From Acinetobacter dispersus (GTDB lineage Bacteria; Pseudomonadota; Gammaproteobacteria; Pseudomonadales; Moraxellaceae): a DNA stretch of 64,000 nt. The DNA lies in contig NZ_CP041970.1 of NCBI RefSeq assembly GCF_009884975.1, positions 806,001 to 870,000 on the forward strand. The letters run 5' to 3'. The notes under the pieces were generated by a model. It had not been told where the DNA came from. It saw only the letters and a list, made by a program, of their open reading frames with translations, and did no database searches. Shown here one piece after another: positions 54,255 through 62,843 of this stretch; the first letter of the stretch is position 1; every line of letters begins with the position of its first letter. The position numbers were made by a program, and so were the translations under genes.

Positions 54255-56432
54255 TTATTTTTGCCCATAAGACAACAAATCAAGACCATGTCGTTTTTGC
54301 TCTGCTTGGGCATGTTGTGTGATTTGATCCATCAAACCGCCACCCATCATCATTGGCTTGTTTTGTTGAGTAACTGAAATCAAAGTATTTAGTTTATTGA
54401 CTACATCACCACTCATTTGAGTTTGTTTCTCAATGAGCTGATTTTGTTGTTCAAGTACTGCTTTTTGCTCTTGGCTTTTTTCAATTGCCATTTGCATAAA
54501 ATCAGGGCGATCCTCTGAAGCACCAAACAAGCCTGCAATTTTTCCATAGAAAAAGTCATCTAATGGCTTAAACAGCTCATATCCCAAGTATCCAGCTGCT
54601 GCAACTCCAGCAGTTTTTGCTACACCACCAGCCGCAGCTCCACCAGCTACAGTACCTGCACCGCCAACAGCACCGCCTAGAACACCTTTACCGCCAACAG
54701 CCAATGCTGCAATGCCAGCTGCTGCACCTAGTCCAGCAATTGCAACTGTTGCACCATAGGTTGTGGCAGCCAATTGTTCATTACCTTGCGACCATTCAAC
54801 AATCTTATCCTTGGCAGTACTTAATGAATCAGACACTGCATCATAGGCTTTGGATTGAGCAAAAAGTTTCTCTTGCTCCATTGCCATATCTTTTGCCCAT
54901 TCCGTTTGGCGTACCATTGCAGAGTCAGCGTCAACTGTACCACCAGCAGTGGTAAGACCTTGGCGAATGCTATTTAACTGATCCTTTTTATAAACCACAC
55001 TTAATGCAGCCATTAATGCTTGGCGATCTGCAATAATTTCACCAAGCTGGCTACCCATTGCAATGCTGCTCATATCCTCAATTGCAGCTTTACGCTCTGC
55101 TGAAGTGCCTTTTTTTGCCATAGCCTGTAATCGTTGATATTGCTTATCTCCAGCGAGCTGACGGTCAAGCAATTGTACAAATGCCTCAACTCCATATACG
55201 CCTTGGTTGCGCTGTTGGATTGAGTAAGTACTCCAATCAAAAACTTGCTTAGGTTTTTTCTTGCCGTCCGATTTTGTTGGATCGCCAGCAACAGGCACAA
55301 CAGAATCACCAATCGCCTTGCTAAATTCGCGACTGGAGAGCTTGGTCAATAAGTTGACCAAGTTATTACCAGCTTCATCCGCAGTTCCAGCTGTAGACAT
55401 CGCAACTTGATTCATTGCGACTAGCTCCATGAGTCCTTTTTCACCGCTATAACCTGACGCACGTGCAGCAGCCATTTGCTGCGCTAGCCATTTCGCTTGA
55501 TCTTTATATTCAAAGCTACCAAGCTGACCACCACGTACAGCAATATCATGACCACGCTGTAAATTATTTACACCAAAATCTTGCATTCGCACGGTCAGAG
55601 CTGCGGCATCTGTTACAGCAGCATCAGTTGAAAATGCTGTTTTTACCGCTGCATTTAATGCAGGGGCAACATTGCTCAGTTCATACTTACCTGAAGCAAT
55701 CAGCGTGTTTGCGGCAGCAGCTGCATCTTCTCGCGTACCGCCACCAGCTCGAACAGCAGACTTAATGTAATCATTCAATTGAGAACGTGCAGCCAAGCGA
55801 TCCGCAACAGCCATATTCTGACCACCTGTAGCTGTGGCAGCAATGTAGGTTAGTTGCTGATCATAATCACGGGGTTTTTGCAAAGCATTGGAGAATATCG
55901 CACCACCAGCAACAGCTCCCATTGCGGCAGCTGAGCCTCTTTGCAAAACACTGTATCCACCACCATTACTTTTTTGAATTTGCTGGATTTGCTTTTCGGT
56001 TGCAACCGTTTTCCCAAGTTCACGGTTTAATTGAGCAACCTTGCTATTCATGGAAGCATAGGCACGCTCCATATCTTTTGTTGTTGCCAAACCTTGACGT
56101 TGTAAAATACCAAGCTGAGCATATGTACTCTGAGTTTGCTTAATCTCATTTTTTATTTGTTGTTCTGTTCTAATACCTAACTTACGCGCTAGATCAATTG
56201 CGGTAACTTCTTTTTTTTGACCGCCTAAAGCCTGACCTTGCTTGGTTAGCTCATCCGCAATCTTTTTAGAATTGCTTACTGAAGTCGCCTGAGCATTGCC
56301 GATCTGTGTCCATTGCTGATTGATTTGTTTAGTTGCAGCTATCTGCTGGTCTGAGAACTTCTTCATCTCCTGACCAGCTTGTTGACCTTTGATCTGAAGC
56401 GTCAAAGAAACGGTAGAGTTATTATTGCTCAT
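54255..56432 (-). CDS. Phage tail tape measure protein
   Basis: 725 residues, the longest phage gene here. N-terminal coiled coil (residues 1-150), a TP901-like core (RGSAAAMGAVAGGAIFSNAL; DYDQQLTYIAATATGG) and hydrophobic glycine/alanine-rich stretches (about 575-625) that would insert into the host membrane. Its length sets the tail length. The ATG overlaps the stop of the frameshift partner (ATGA). Confidence 0.92.
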   Translation of the reverse strand: MSNNNSTVSLTLQIKGQQAGQEMKKFSDQQIAATKQINQQWTQIGNAQATSVSNSKKIADELTKQGQALGGQKKEVTAIDLARKLGIRTEQQIKNEIKQTQSTYAQLGILQRQGLATTKDMERAYASMNSKVAQLNRELGKTVATEKQIQQIQKSNGGGYSVLQRGSAAAMGAVAGGAIFSNALQKPRDYDQQLTYIAATATGGQNMAVADRLAARSQLNDYIKSAVRAGGGTREDAAAAANTLIASGKYELSNVAPALNAAVKTAFSTDAAVTDAAALTVRMQDFGVNNLQRGHDIAVRGGQLGSFEYKDQAKWLAQQMAAARASGYSGEKGLMELVAMNQVAMSTAGTADEAGNNLVNLLTKLSSREFSKAIGDSVVPVAGDPTKSDGKKKPKQVFDWSTYSIQQRNQGVYGVEAFVQLLDRQLAGDKQYQRLQAMAKKGTSAERKAAIEDMSSIAMGSQLGEIIADRQALMAALSVVYKKDQLNSIRQGLTTAGGTVDADSAMVRQTEWAKDMAMEQEKLFAQSKAYDAVSDSLSTAKDKIVEWSQGNEQLAATTYGATVAIAGLGAAAGIAALAVGGKGVLGGAVGGAGTVAGGAAAGGVAKTAGVAAAGYLGYELFKPLDDFFYGKIAGLFGASEDRPDFMQMAIEKSQEQKAVLEQQNQLIEKQTQMSGDVVNKLNTLISVTQQNKPMMMGGGLMDQITQHAQAEQKRHGLDLLSYGQK

Positions 56433-56689
56433 TCATTATCTCCAGTCTTAGGTTTTGAGTGTTTACGTTCAGTCGCTACATAAGATTTTATATTTGATGA
56501 TTCTGCTGTGGTGGCTGCATGAGTACTGTTTTGCCGCTCATGCCTGAGTTTTTTTAGAGATTCCAACTTTTCAGACAAAAATGCCAACGCATAGTGCGCT
56601 GGCATTTGTTCAGCAGTTGATAATTCAACGCCCACATTATGAAGCGCAGTTATTAAATTGATGGGGTCTCTGAACTCTCGGCTTGAAGC
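56429..56689 (-). CDS. Tail assembly chaperone, frameshifted C-terminal part (Mu gp41'/gp42 position)
   Basis: This frame has no good start of its own (a GTG at 56635 without a ribosome site) but is open upstream into the end of the gp41-like gene, back to a stop at 56702. It reads SSREFRDPINLITALHNVGV after the junction, then a charged helical tail, as in the GT-type extensions of phage tail chaperones. A -1 slip at A-AAG (56692-56689) would produce a fusion of about 183 residues. Confidence 0.65.
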   Translation of the reverse strand, partial: ASSREFRDPINLITALHNVGVELSTAEQMPAHYALAFLSEKLESLKKLRHERQNSTHAATTAESSNIKSYVATERKHSKPKTGDNE

Positions 56690-56979
56690 TTTACCAATAA
56701 ATCAAAATCAAGCTCTTCAAGTTTTTTCAGGTTAGCACTTGTGGTAAATGCTAATACATCATAAGGCACAGCATGTTTATTGCCTTTGCCATCAATGAGT
56801 TTGATCTTGGCGCAATATTCATGAATCTGTAAAAAATCACCAGCCACCGCTTTGGTACGAGCCTTTAACAAATCAGAAGAGTTAATATCAGCGAATTCAA
56901 TCTGTTTTGAACTGAGTGGCTTACCTTTCACCATTACCGTTAATGCAACAGGCAGAGTGTCTACAATACTTAATTCCAT
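56653..56979 (-). CDS. Tail assembly chaperone, Mu gp41-like
   Basis: 108 residues between the tail tube and the tape measure, the position of the tail chaperone in Mu. Mostly helical, with VALTVMVKGKPLSSKQIEFA and AFTTSANLKKLEELDFDLL. It should coat the tape measure during tail assembly. A -1 frameshift near its end probably gives a longer form. Confidence 0.8.
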   Translation of the reverse strand: MELSIVDTLPVALTVMVKGKPLSSKQIEFADINSSDLLKARTKAVAGDFLQIHEYCAKIKLIDGKGNKHAVPYDVLAFTTSANLKKLEELDFDLLVKLQAESSETPSI

Positions 56980-56990
56980 GATTCACTCAC

Positions 56991-57368
56991 TTAAAATGTT
57001 TCTGTTAAACAATCCATTGCGAATATAGTCAAATCACGCATTGTCTCACCATTAACATCATAAGAATCACTTGATGATGTCACACTACAATCGATGTAGG
57101 TTTCGCGAAAACCTCCGCTTGGTGACTCAATAGAGATACGTGCATCTTCAATATTTTCCCAATCAACTTTATCTTTACTATCAGGGATTACTACCGAACA
57201 TGTGATGTCATAGAGCTTGATCCCATCTGACTTATATTTCGCTCGTAGTTTGCGATTCATTGTAGGGATTCGCTTTCTACCATTTGTCTTTGACACATTA
57301 AACTTAATACAATCATAGTCCTGACCATCAACACTCATGATGATAAGACTTACTGCTTCTTCAGCCAT
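56991..57368 (-). CDS. Phage tail tube protein (Mu gpM-like)
   Basis: 125 residues from ATG 57368, nine bases after GAGG; upstream in-frame ATGs at 57374 and 57383 are less well placed. RKRIPTMNRKLRAKYKSDG and SGGFRETYIDCSVTSSSDSY fit the tube family. It forms the inner tube of the contractile tail. Its ribosome site lies in a hairpin (57378-57383 with 57390-57395). Confidence 0.83.
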   Translation of the reverse strand: MAEEAVSLIIMSVDGQDYDCIKFNVSKTNGRKRIPTMNRKLRAKYKSDGIKLYDITCSVVIPDSKDKVDWENIEDARISIESPSGGFRETYIDCSVTSSSDSYDVNGETMRDLTIFAMDCLTETF

Positions 57369-57377
57369 TTTCATAGA

Positions 57378-57395
57378 CCTCATAAAATCATGAGG
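57378..57395 (-). promoter_or_regulatory. Hairpin covering the ribosome site of the tube gene
   Basis: CCTCAT (57378-57383), loop AAAATC, ATGAGG (57390-57395), extended by TAG/CTA outside a one-base bulge. The minus-strand GAGG ribosome site is in this stem, nine bases from the start codon, the same layout as at gpN. Confidence 0.5.
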
Positions 57396-57420
57396 CTATT
57401 GTGCATATAACTATTTTTAT

Positions 57421-57441
57421 TTATTAGGCGGAAAGACTTCC
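57421..57441 (-). repeat. Prophage intergenic leader repeat, copy B
   Basis: TTATTAGGCGGAAAGACTTCC, identical to copy A over 21 bases. It lies between the sheath C-terminal gene and the tube gene. Confidence 0.65.
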
Positions 57442-57491
57442 ATAAATATTAAAGGCTGCATAAGCAGCCTTCAAAAGTGGAATTTAATGGT

Positions 57492-58301
57492 CTAGTAGAT
57501 ATCAAGTGTCCCATCAATAATATGCATGCCACGCACCCAATCCGCAGGGATTCTAGCATTTGCTCGATATCGATCATTCGCATCTTCAATAACTATAAGC
57601 TGGTCAGCTCTTGCACGAACGTTTTGCAATATTTCCGCATCATCCAATTGAATTAAACGTCTCAGAATAATTGAACGTACATTACGACGCTGGGCAGCAG
57701 TGTTCTTGCGACGACGTTCCTTTGCCAAATCAGAACGAATGACTTTACGTGTGTAATCAACAATCAATGCACCATTAATATCGAGCATCAAGTCATCATC
57801 TGCACCAGAGTCTGGATTGACTCGATAAGTAGAAACGGCACGAACAATTTCAGGTAGCCCATCCGCTCCAGTATCGATCATACAAACACCTTTATTGAGT
57901 GCTGCTTCAATCCGTTCAAATGTGAGTTTATATTCATCGCCAACAGCAGGAATACCACCAAGATTGACACCGTCAAACGGTAATGCTGGATCATTCGAAT
58001 CTGCCAATGCAGCTGCCATAGCCCCAGCTAGCTCAGGCTCGAAACCATGAGCACCATGATAACAAACACATACAACTCGATATGACGTTTCGATCTGCGA
58101 ATTGGCAGCAAAAAGTTCAGCCTGATCAATATCTGAAAATGGAACAATTAAAATTGCTGGTTTTTGGTTGATTGCATCACTTACAGAGTTTAAGTGTTCA
58201 ATCCATGCTTGAACTGTATTTTCACCTACTTCATCTTCTGGAGCTGAAGATAAAGCGATAATGGTGTGCCCGAGTGGGGCGATTATTTGTTGGGTAGTCA
58301 T
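57492..58301 (-). CDS. Phage tail sheath protein, C-terminal part (Mu gpL-like)
   Basis: 269 residues covering the conserved sheath core and C-terminal arm: APLGHTIIALSSAPEDEVG, YHGAHGFEPELAGAMAAAL and the terminal ARIPADWVRGMHIIDGT. Mu gpL is about 495 residues, so the N-terminal half is missing from this frame. It has its own AAGGAT ribosome site, 20 bases after the preceding frame ends, in the same reading frame but behind two TAA stops. Confidence 0.88.
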   Translation of the reverse strand: MTTQQIIAPLGHTIIALSSAPEDEVGENTVQAWIEHLNSVSDAINQKPAILIVPFSDIDQAELFAANSQIETSYRVVCVCYHGAHGFEPELAGAMAAALADSNDPALPFDGVNLGGIPAVGDEYKLTFERIEAALNKGVCMIDTGADGLPEIVRAVSTYRVNPDSGADDDLMLDINGALIVDYTRKVIRSDLAKERRRKNTAAQRRNVRSIILRRLIQLDDAEILQNVRARADQLIVIEDANDRYRANARIPADWVRGMHIIDGTLDIY

Positions 58302-58319
58302 AAACGATTAATCCTTAAA

Positions 58320-59072
58320 TTATGTAGGTTTCTTAGCAAGACACATAAAGATTGAGTCCGCATTCTTTACAGCGGCATCGCCTTGTGAAATATCAATGTC
58401 ATTAATAATTGCCATTGTTGGTTGCAGGACAATTGCACGGCTATTAAATCCATCCTTACTAGAGATATTAATAAGACGGTTTGTTTCATCCAAAAAAAGC
58501 ACCTCAAGCCCAATACTGCTCATTGCTGCAACATTCAATAGGCTCTGTTCATGCGCGACCTTTGTACCATTTTCATAAATATTGAAAGCTACATTGGCGA
58601 ACGTCAAAAATGGTAGCGTGTCTCGAGCTTTGAACAACTGAACGGATGTTGATGCGGTTTCAGGTGTACAAATAAATTGGTTTTGCTGTGGTGAAAGACA
58701 AGCACCAATGCGCTCACCAACTATAGATGTCATCTGAAGCTCTGTTGGGTTATCACTTACAACTGATCTAAAGAATTCAGGGTTAAGAATTACAAACTCT
58801 ATTCGATGAGGCATGGAATCATTATTTGTAAACTTATAAACACCATTGCTTATTGAGAAGCCATCAGGAACTTCGCCAGTTGGCATCTCATTCAATAACT
58901 CTTTAGAAAGCCAAACTGGAGCATTGTTAATAATATCGACTTGGATTCCATCGACTAAAGTTATTAGTGCAATTGCTTGTGATGTCTCGTCTTTTACAGC
59001 ATAAGCCCACTTAAGACTTGAGGTTGCCCCAGCACAACTAATTACGCTTCCGATTGAGGCTTTCCCAAACAC
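58320..59072 (-). CDS. Phage protein inserted within the sheath locus, or middle sheath domain
   Basis: 250 residues from a GTG with no convincing ribosome site. The upstream 31 bases overlap the sheath N-terminal gene, and GGGAAAG (59060-59066) would allow a -1 slip that joins the two frames at K91. No family recognised; it looks globular and mixed alpha/beta (TLVDGIQVDIINNAPVWLSK; PFLTFANVAFNIYENG). It may be the variable surface domain of the sheath or an unrelated inserted gene. Confidence 0.6.
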   Translation of the reverse strand: MFGKASIGSVISCAGATSSLKWAYAVKDETSQAIALITLVDGIQVDIINNAPVWLSKELLNEMPTGEVPDGFSISNGVYKFTNNDSMPHRIEFVILNPEFFRSVVSDNPTELQMTSIVGERIGACLSPQQNQFICTPETASTSVQLFKARDTLPFLTFANVAFNIYENGTKVAHEQSLLNVAAMSSIGLEVLFLDETNRLINISSKDGFNSRAIVLQPTMAIINDIDISQGDAAVKNADSIFMCLAKKPT

Positions 59073-59332
59073 TGAACACTCACAAATCGATTTGTCTTAA
59101 TCGCAGCAGTAATCATTCGACCAGCTTCACTAGGATTTGGTCCATTCTCAAAGAGTGCATCCGCCTGTGCTTTATCATAAATATCGAGTGGTACAGCTCC
59201 ATTTTCAGGCTGAAATTGCACATCGTTAGTGATAAATAAAACTTTTTGAGTATTTGCTGGCAAACCACTGCGCTGAGTATTGATATTTACATCCAGATAA
59301 GTACCTGGCGTTTTAATTTGAGGAATAGGCAT
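59042..59332 (-). CDS. Phage tail sheath protein, N-terminal part
   Basis: 96 residues matching the N-terminal arm of Mu-like sheaths: PQIKTPGTYLDVNINTQRSG, LPANTQKVLFITNDVQF and EAGRMITAAIKTNRFVSVQ. It stops soon after the point where the sheath would continue. A GGGAAAG slippery sequence lies 18 bases before its stop. Confidence 0.75.
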   Translation of the reverse strand: MPIPQIKTPGTYLDVNINTQRSGLPANTQKVLFITNDVQFQPENGAVPLDIYDKAQADALFENGPNPSEAGRMITAAIKTNRFVSVQCLGKPQSEA

Positions 59333-59335
59333 TGC

Positions 59336-59947
59336 TTATACTTCCTTTAATTGAATTAAATCAGACTCATCTTTAAAGCCATCATCTGGCTCAAAGTGAT
59401 AGTCGACATTAATTTTGATGAGATCAGCTTCAGTTTCTTCTTCTTCGCGCACGCGATCTGAAGCTTCAATGACGTATTGAGTGTGAAATTCTTGTGATAG
59501 AACGCTGATTGATTGCCCTTGGGTTCTTCCATTAAAAATGGTTTTAGTACGTCCAAGACTCAGCGGAGCAAGACCTTTGACTTTTCTCGATGACAAGTCA
59601 TTGCCAATTAAAAGCTTCTGCACATGCTTGAGCATTAAATAAGTGCCAATGTCATTTAATGCACCATGACGTTGTGCTTCTTCATTCCGCAAAGAACGTG
59701 CACCAACTAAAACAACGAAAGTCACAGGGTACTCAGTTGTACTATGACCAATTTTTTTAGGTGTTCCCGAACCTTGAAACGTCACCCAAATTGCTGGGAA
59801 CGTTTTAACCCATGCAAGTGTTCCGTCATCAAACTCGCCACCATAGGTTTTGATGTCTCGAATCCAGTTCCACTTTTTTTCTTTAATCTGTTGAGCTAAA
59901 ACATCCTTGATGCCTTGCTCAACAATTGAAAGGTCTAGGTCTACCAT
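59336..59947 (-). CDS. Mu gp37-like protein (DUF1834)
   Basis: 203 residues. KTYGGEFDDGTLAWVKTFPA and ERARRSL-like NEEAQRHGALNDIGTYLML region fit the gp37/DUF1834 family, found between head and tail genes in Mu-like phages and thought to complete the neck. It overlaps gp36 by seven bases. Confidence 0.85.
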   Translation of the reverse strand: MVDLDLSIVEQGIKDVLAQQIKEKKWNWIRDIKTYGGEFDDGTLAWVKTFPAIWVTFQGSGTPKKIGHSTTEYPVTFVVLVGARSLRNEEAQRHGALNDIGTYLMLKHVQKLLIGNDLSSRKVKGLAPLSLGRTKTIFNGRTQGQSISVLSQEFHTQYVIEASDRVREEEETEADLIKINVDYHFEPDDGFKDESDLIQLKEV

Positions 59948-60372
59948 GCATTACCTCCAAAATCTCTACGACCTACAGTAATCATGACGTTGTTAGACGA
60001 GGACTCTATAGGTGCAGATTCACCAGCAGGCGCACCTCCTAAAGCCATATCACCTTTAGAAATAGCTTTAAGGGTTTTTAATGCATTGTCATAGCGGATT
60101 TTGATTGGATCATTTTCAGTCAAAACCATTGTACAAAGATGATAACGAGCGACATGGCAACCAATAGCGACTAGATAAGGCGGAATGATAGATAACGGCA
60201 GTTTATAGCGGACTTGTACATAACCATCGATTTCGCTGTTTGCCTCACTTAGTGCAGCATTCAACTTGTCAAAGTTAATTTCGCCTAGGTATGGCTCGCG
60301 GTTATCTGTCAACTCAACAAGCTCTTGATCACCAAAGCGTTCACGCATCGCATCTGCCGTTACATAAGTCAT
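59941..60372 (-). CDS. Mu gp36-like protein (DUF1320)
   Basis: 143 residues. MTYVTADAMRERFGDQELVE and EANSEIDGYVQVRYKLPL are typical of the gp436/DUF1320 family, which occupies the head-completion position after the major head gene. Confidence 0.88.
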   Translation of the reverse strand: MTYVTADAMRERFGDQELVELTDNREPYLGEINFDKLNAALSEANSEIDGYVQVRYKLPLSIIPPYLVAIGCHVARYHLCTMVLTENDPIKIRYDNALKTLKAISKGDMALGGAPAGESAPIESSSNNVMITVGRRDFGGNAW

Positions 60373-60386
60373 TTCAGCACCTGCCT

Positions 60387-61313
60387 TTAGGTTGTACCAG
60401 TCGAGCCAACTGCAAGATGAGGTAAGCTGTATCCAGCCTCACCACGTGCTTCAACACCAAATAGATATTCACCACGCTTAAAGACATCATCAGACTGAAT
60501 ATCAGTTTTTGACATGAGTTCAGGCTTTTGGCGGTTTTGGTAAATAATCGGTTTAATGACTTTTTTGGTTGACAACAAATGCCATTCCGTATCAGTAGCC
60601 AATCCTGCATCAACCAATACTTCAGCATTACCTTTGTAGATATTTTCTGTACCATCAGCAAACTTTGATGCGGTCATTAAAGCTGTAGCAATCGATTCAA
60701 GTGCTGGAGGTACAACCAACAAAGTAGGTTTAATTTTCAGACTACGACCATTTTCGTCCTTTAAACTTGTCATCATGGTTTTAGCTTGACCGAAGCTTGC
60801 CTCAGCATCTGCCAAACTTGCCCATGACAATTTTTCAGTTAGTTTATTTGAAAAGGTCGTTTTACCTTTATCCCCAACAGGATGATCAGTTGCATAAAAA
60901 GTTTTGCCGTCAAAGCATTTATTTTTAAACCCTGTAGTTAAAGCCTCAAAAACAATATCTTGTGGAAATTGCTTTGCTTCTTCACCCATTGAAGAGAAAA
61001 TAATTGGCAGCCCAATAATGTCGCCATCCTGAATTTCATGTTTATGGACGGCTATGGTTGATTCAAAATTTCTATTGGTAATGGTGTAACCATAACCTTC
61101 AAGACGTTTAATGACTTTTTCACCAATCCATTCACGCAACTTTGGAAACTTACCTAGCCAAGCATAATTTTCTGCTTTGCTATTGGAAGGGACTTCTGTG
61201 GCGATTTGCTGCCAAGTAGTTTCTGTTTCTGTAAATGTTTTATTAAAGGTTGTTTTAAAGCCAGTAAATAAATGCGCCAATACCTGCTTTGCATTTTCTG
61301 CGGTAAATTTCAT
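60387..61313 (-). CDS. Mu gpT-like major head (capsid) protein
   Basis: 308 residues from ATG 61313, which overlaps the preceding stop (TAATG). FTAENAKQVLAHLFTGFKTT, NYAWLGKFPKLREWIGEKVI and the KPTLLVVPPALE region match the gpT major head family. It forms the icosahedral capsid shell, assembled on the scaffold encoded upstream. Confidence 0.92.
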   Translation of the reverse strand: MKFTAENAKQVLAHLFTGFKTTFNKTFTETETTWQQIATEVPSNSKAENYAWLGKFPKLREWIGEKVIKRLEGYGYTITNRNFESTIAVHKHEIQDGDIIGLPIIFSSMGEEAKQFPQDIVFEALTTGFKNKCFDGKTFYATDHPVGDKGKTTFSNKLTEKLSWASLADAEASFGQAKTMMTSLKDENGRSLKIKPTLLVVPPALESIATALMTASKFADGTENIYKGNAEVLVDAGLATDTEWHLLSTKKVIKPIIYQNRQKPELMSKTDIQSDDVFKRGEYLFGVEARGEAGYSLPHLAVGSTGTT

Positions 61314-61735
61314 TATGCGATCTCCACCCAAACGTGGGTTGTATATTCAGTGTCAAAGCCCATAAAGATGCCAGCAACAGAACGAGTTCCAGCACCATCC
61401 GTTTTAGCAACAGTCTGGTTATCTTCGATATAAATTAATGATCCCAATTCAGCTTGAGTCACTGGATCAGTTGAAGAGTTGGCAACAAGAAAATGCTTAT
61501 TGCGGCAAACCACACCAAATGCTTCACCATTTGCACCAGTGTTTACAGCGTCAAAGTCCCAGATACCTATGCATTTTTGATCATCACCACCTACATCTGC
61601 TGACGAAATTGCATAGCCATTCAAGCCAACAACTGCAAATGTCCCCTGAAGCACGATTGCTGAAGCAAGTAATGCGACTGGAAACTTAATCCCATCACGA
61701 TATTCGGTATTGATTCCTGCGGTAGCTTTAGTCAT
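61313..61735 (-). CDS. Phage head protein at the Mu gp33 position
   Basis: 140 residues, beta-rich (FPVALLASAIVLQGTFAVVG; VAGIFMGFDTEYTTHVWVEI). It stands between the protease and the major head gene, the usual place of a head decoration or cement protein (DUF2190-like). The start overlaps the protease stop (TAATG). Decoration function is inferred from position and fold pattern. Confidence 0.7.
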   Translation of the reverse strand: MTKATAGINTEYRDGIKFPVALLASAIVLQGTFAVVGLNGYAISSADVGGDDQKCIGIWDFDAVNTGANGEAFGVVCRNKHFLVANSSTDPVTQAELGSLIYIEDNQTVAKTDGAGTRSVAGIFMGFDTEYTTHVWVEIA

Positions 61736-62292
61736 TAGATTGCTCCATATTTTTCGATATCAGCCTTTGACACACCCAACATGTTGAAGACATCATCTTG
61801 CAATTCATCAACCTTCTCTTGTTGAGTAGTGAGGTTGACAGTGGACGTTTGCTTTTGACTTAAAGCGGCAATTTTGGGAATACCTTCCATATGCGTTTTA
61901 AAGCCATCGAAATCACGTTTTGCAAAATCATTTGCCCAAGCGATTGTGGCTTTACCACCAGTCAAGCGACCATCACTACAAGCTGCCGTGATCAAATCAT
62001 TGATTTCTTTTTCTTGACCTTGAGAAGCTACAGATGCAGCTTGTGCTTTAGCTTCGGTGTACATTTCAATTGGCACAAACTTTGATGGATCAGGCGTTTG
62101 ACTATTTGCTGCGGTCTTTACTTCAATCGCCTTATCAATCGCAATTGAAAGTGCCTGACCAGCAATCAATGTTGTTCCAAATGCACCATCCATTTTGGCA
62201 AATGCACTATTTGCAGCAGTTAATAACTCTTGTTCTGTAGCTGTTTCGGGCAGCCCTAGACATTTACGCATGAGTTCTAAAAACTCGTTCAT
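61735..62292 (-). CDS. Nested head scaffold protein (Mu gpZ-like)
   Basis: An in-frame ATG at 62292 (codon 175 of the protease gene) is preceded by GAGG nine bases upstream. It would give the 185-residue scaffold alone, beginning MNEFLELMRKCLGLPE. In Mu, gene Z is nested in the same way within gene I and makes the internal scaffold. Confidence 0.65.
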   Translation of the reverse strand: MNEFLELMRKCLGLPETATEQELLTAANSAFAKMDGAFGTTLIAGQALSIAIDKAIEVKTAANSQTPDPSKFVPIEMYTEAKAQAASVASQGQEKEINDLITAACSDGRLTGGKATIAWANDFAKRDFDGFKTHMEGIPKIAALSQKQTSTVNLTTQQEKVDELQDDVFNMLGVSKADIEKYGAI

Positions 62293-62814
62293 TGTTGTGT
62301 CCTCATTGGATTGTTGAGACAAAAAGTCCTGAGCCGCAGCAGCAAGACGTGCTTCGGGCAAGGTGTCTAAATTCGGGGTGTTGGTTAAGGCGAAGCTGTG
62401 AAGTCCGAGGATTTCACCAGCTTGGTTGTAGAAGAAAACAGGCGAAGTGTATTTATATTCCTTAGCCTCGATATATCCTTTTGCTTTTTCTGTCCATTCA
62501 AATTGAGTACTACATAATCCGACTCCCTCAACATATTGGAATCCAGCTGGTTTGAGCCAGCCAGATGCTGGTGCAGGATCACCAGACTCTTGAGCTTTTA
62601 AAGTCGCGTGTTCATAGTCCACCACTAAATCGATAGAGCGTTGACTTAATGCGGCAGCAATTTGACGACCACGTTCTGGTGTCAAAATCCAGTGTGGAGC
62701 ATCTATGGGGCGACCATCGATACCACGAAAGACTCCTTCAGGAATCAAAACAAGATAAGTCGATGTCGCATCTAGGGCGAATGAGCACGCGGCTACTAAT
62801 AAGTTCTTTTTCAT
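61735..62814 (-). CDS. Mu gpI-like head protease with C-terminal scaffold
   Basis: 359 residues, like Mu gpI (361). The N-terminal half is the protease: SIDLVVDYEHATLKAQESGD with the histidine motif, PASGWLKPAGF and KEYKYTSPVFFYN. The C-terminal half from about residue 175 is a helical scaffold. The gene starts next to a leader repeat and hairpin (GCTGG and CCAGC just before ATG). Confidence 0.9.
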   Translation of the reverse strand: MKKNLLVAACSFALDATSTYLVLIPEGVFRGIDGRPIDAPHWILTPERGRQIAAALSQRSIDLVVDYEHATLKAQESGDPAPASGWLKPAGFQYVEGVGLCSTQFEWTEKAKGYIEAKEYKYTSPVFFYNQAGEILGLHSFALTNTPNLDTLPEARLAAAAQDFLSQQSNEDTTMNEFLELMRKCLGLPETATEQELLTAANSAFAKMDGAFGTTLIAGQALSIAIDKAIEVKTAANSQTPDPSKFVPIEMYTEAKAQAASVASQGQEKEINDLITAACSDGRLTGGKATIAWANDFAKRDFDGFKTHMEGIPKIAALSQKQTSTVNLTTQQEKVDELQDDVFNMLGVSKADIEKYGAI

Positions 62815-62843
62815 GCTGGCAGAATCGCACCACCAGCTTTTTT

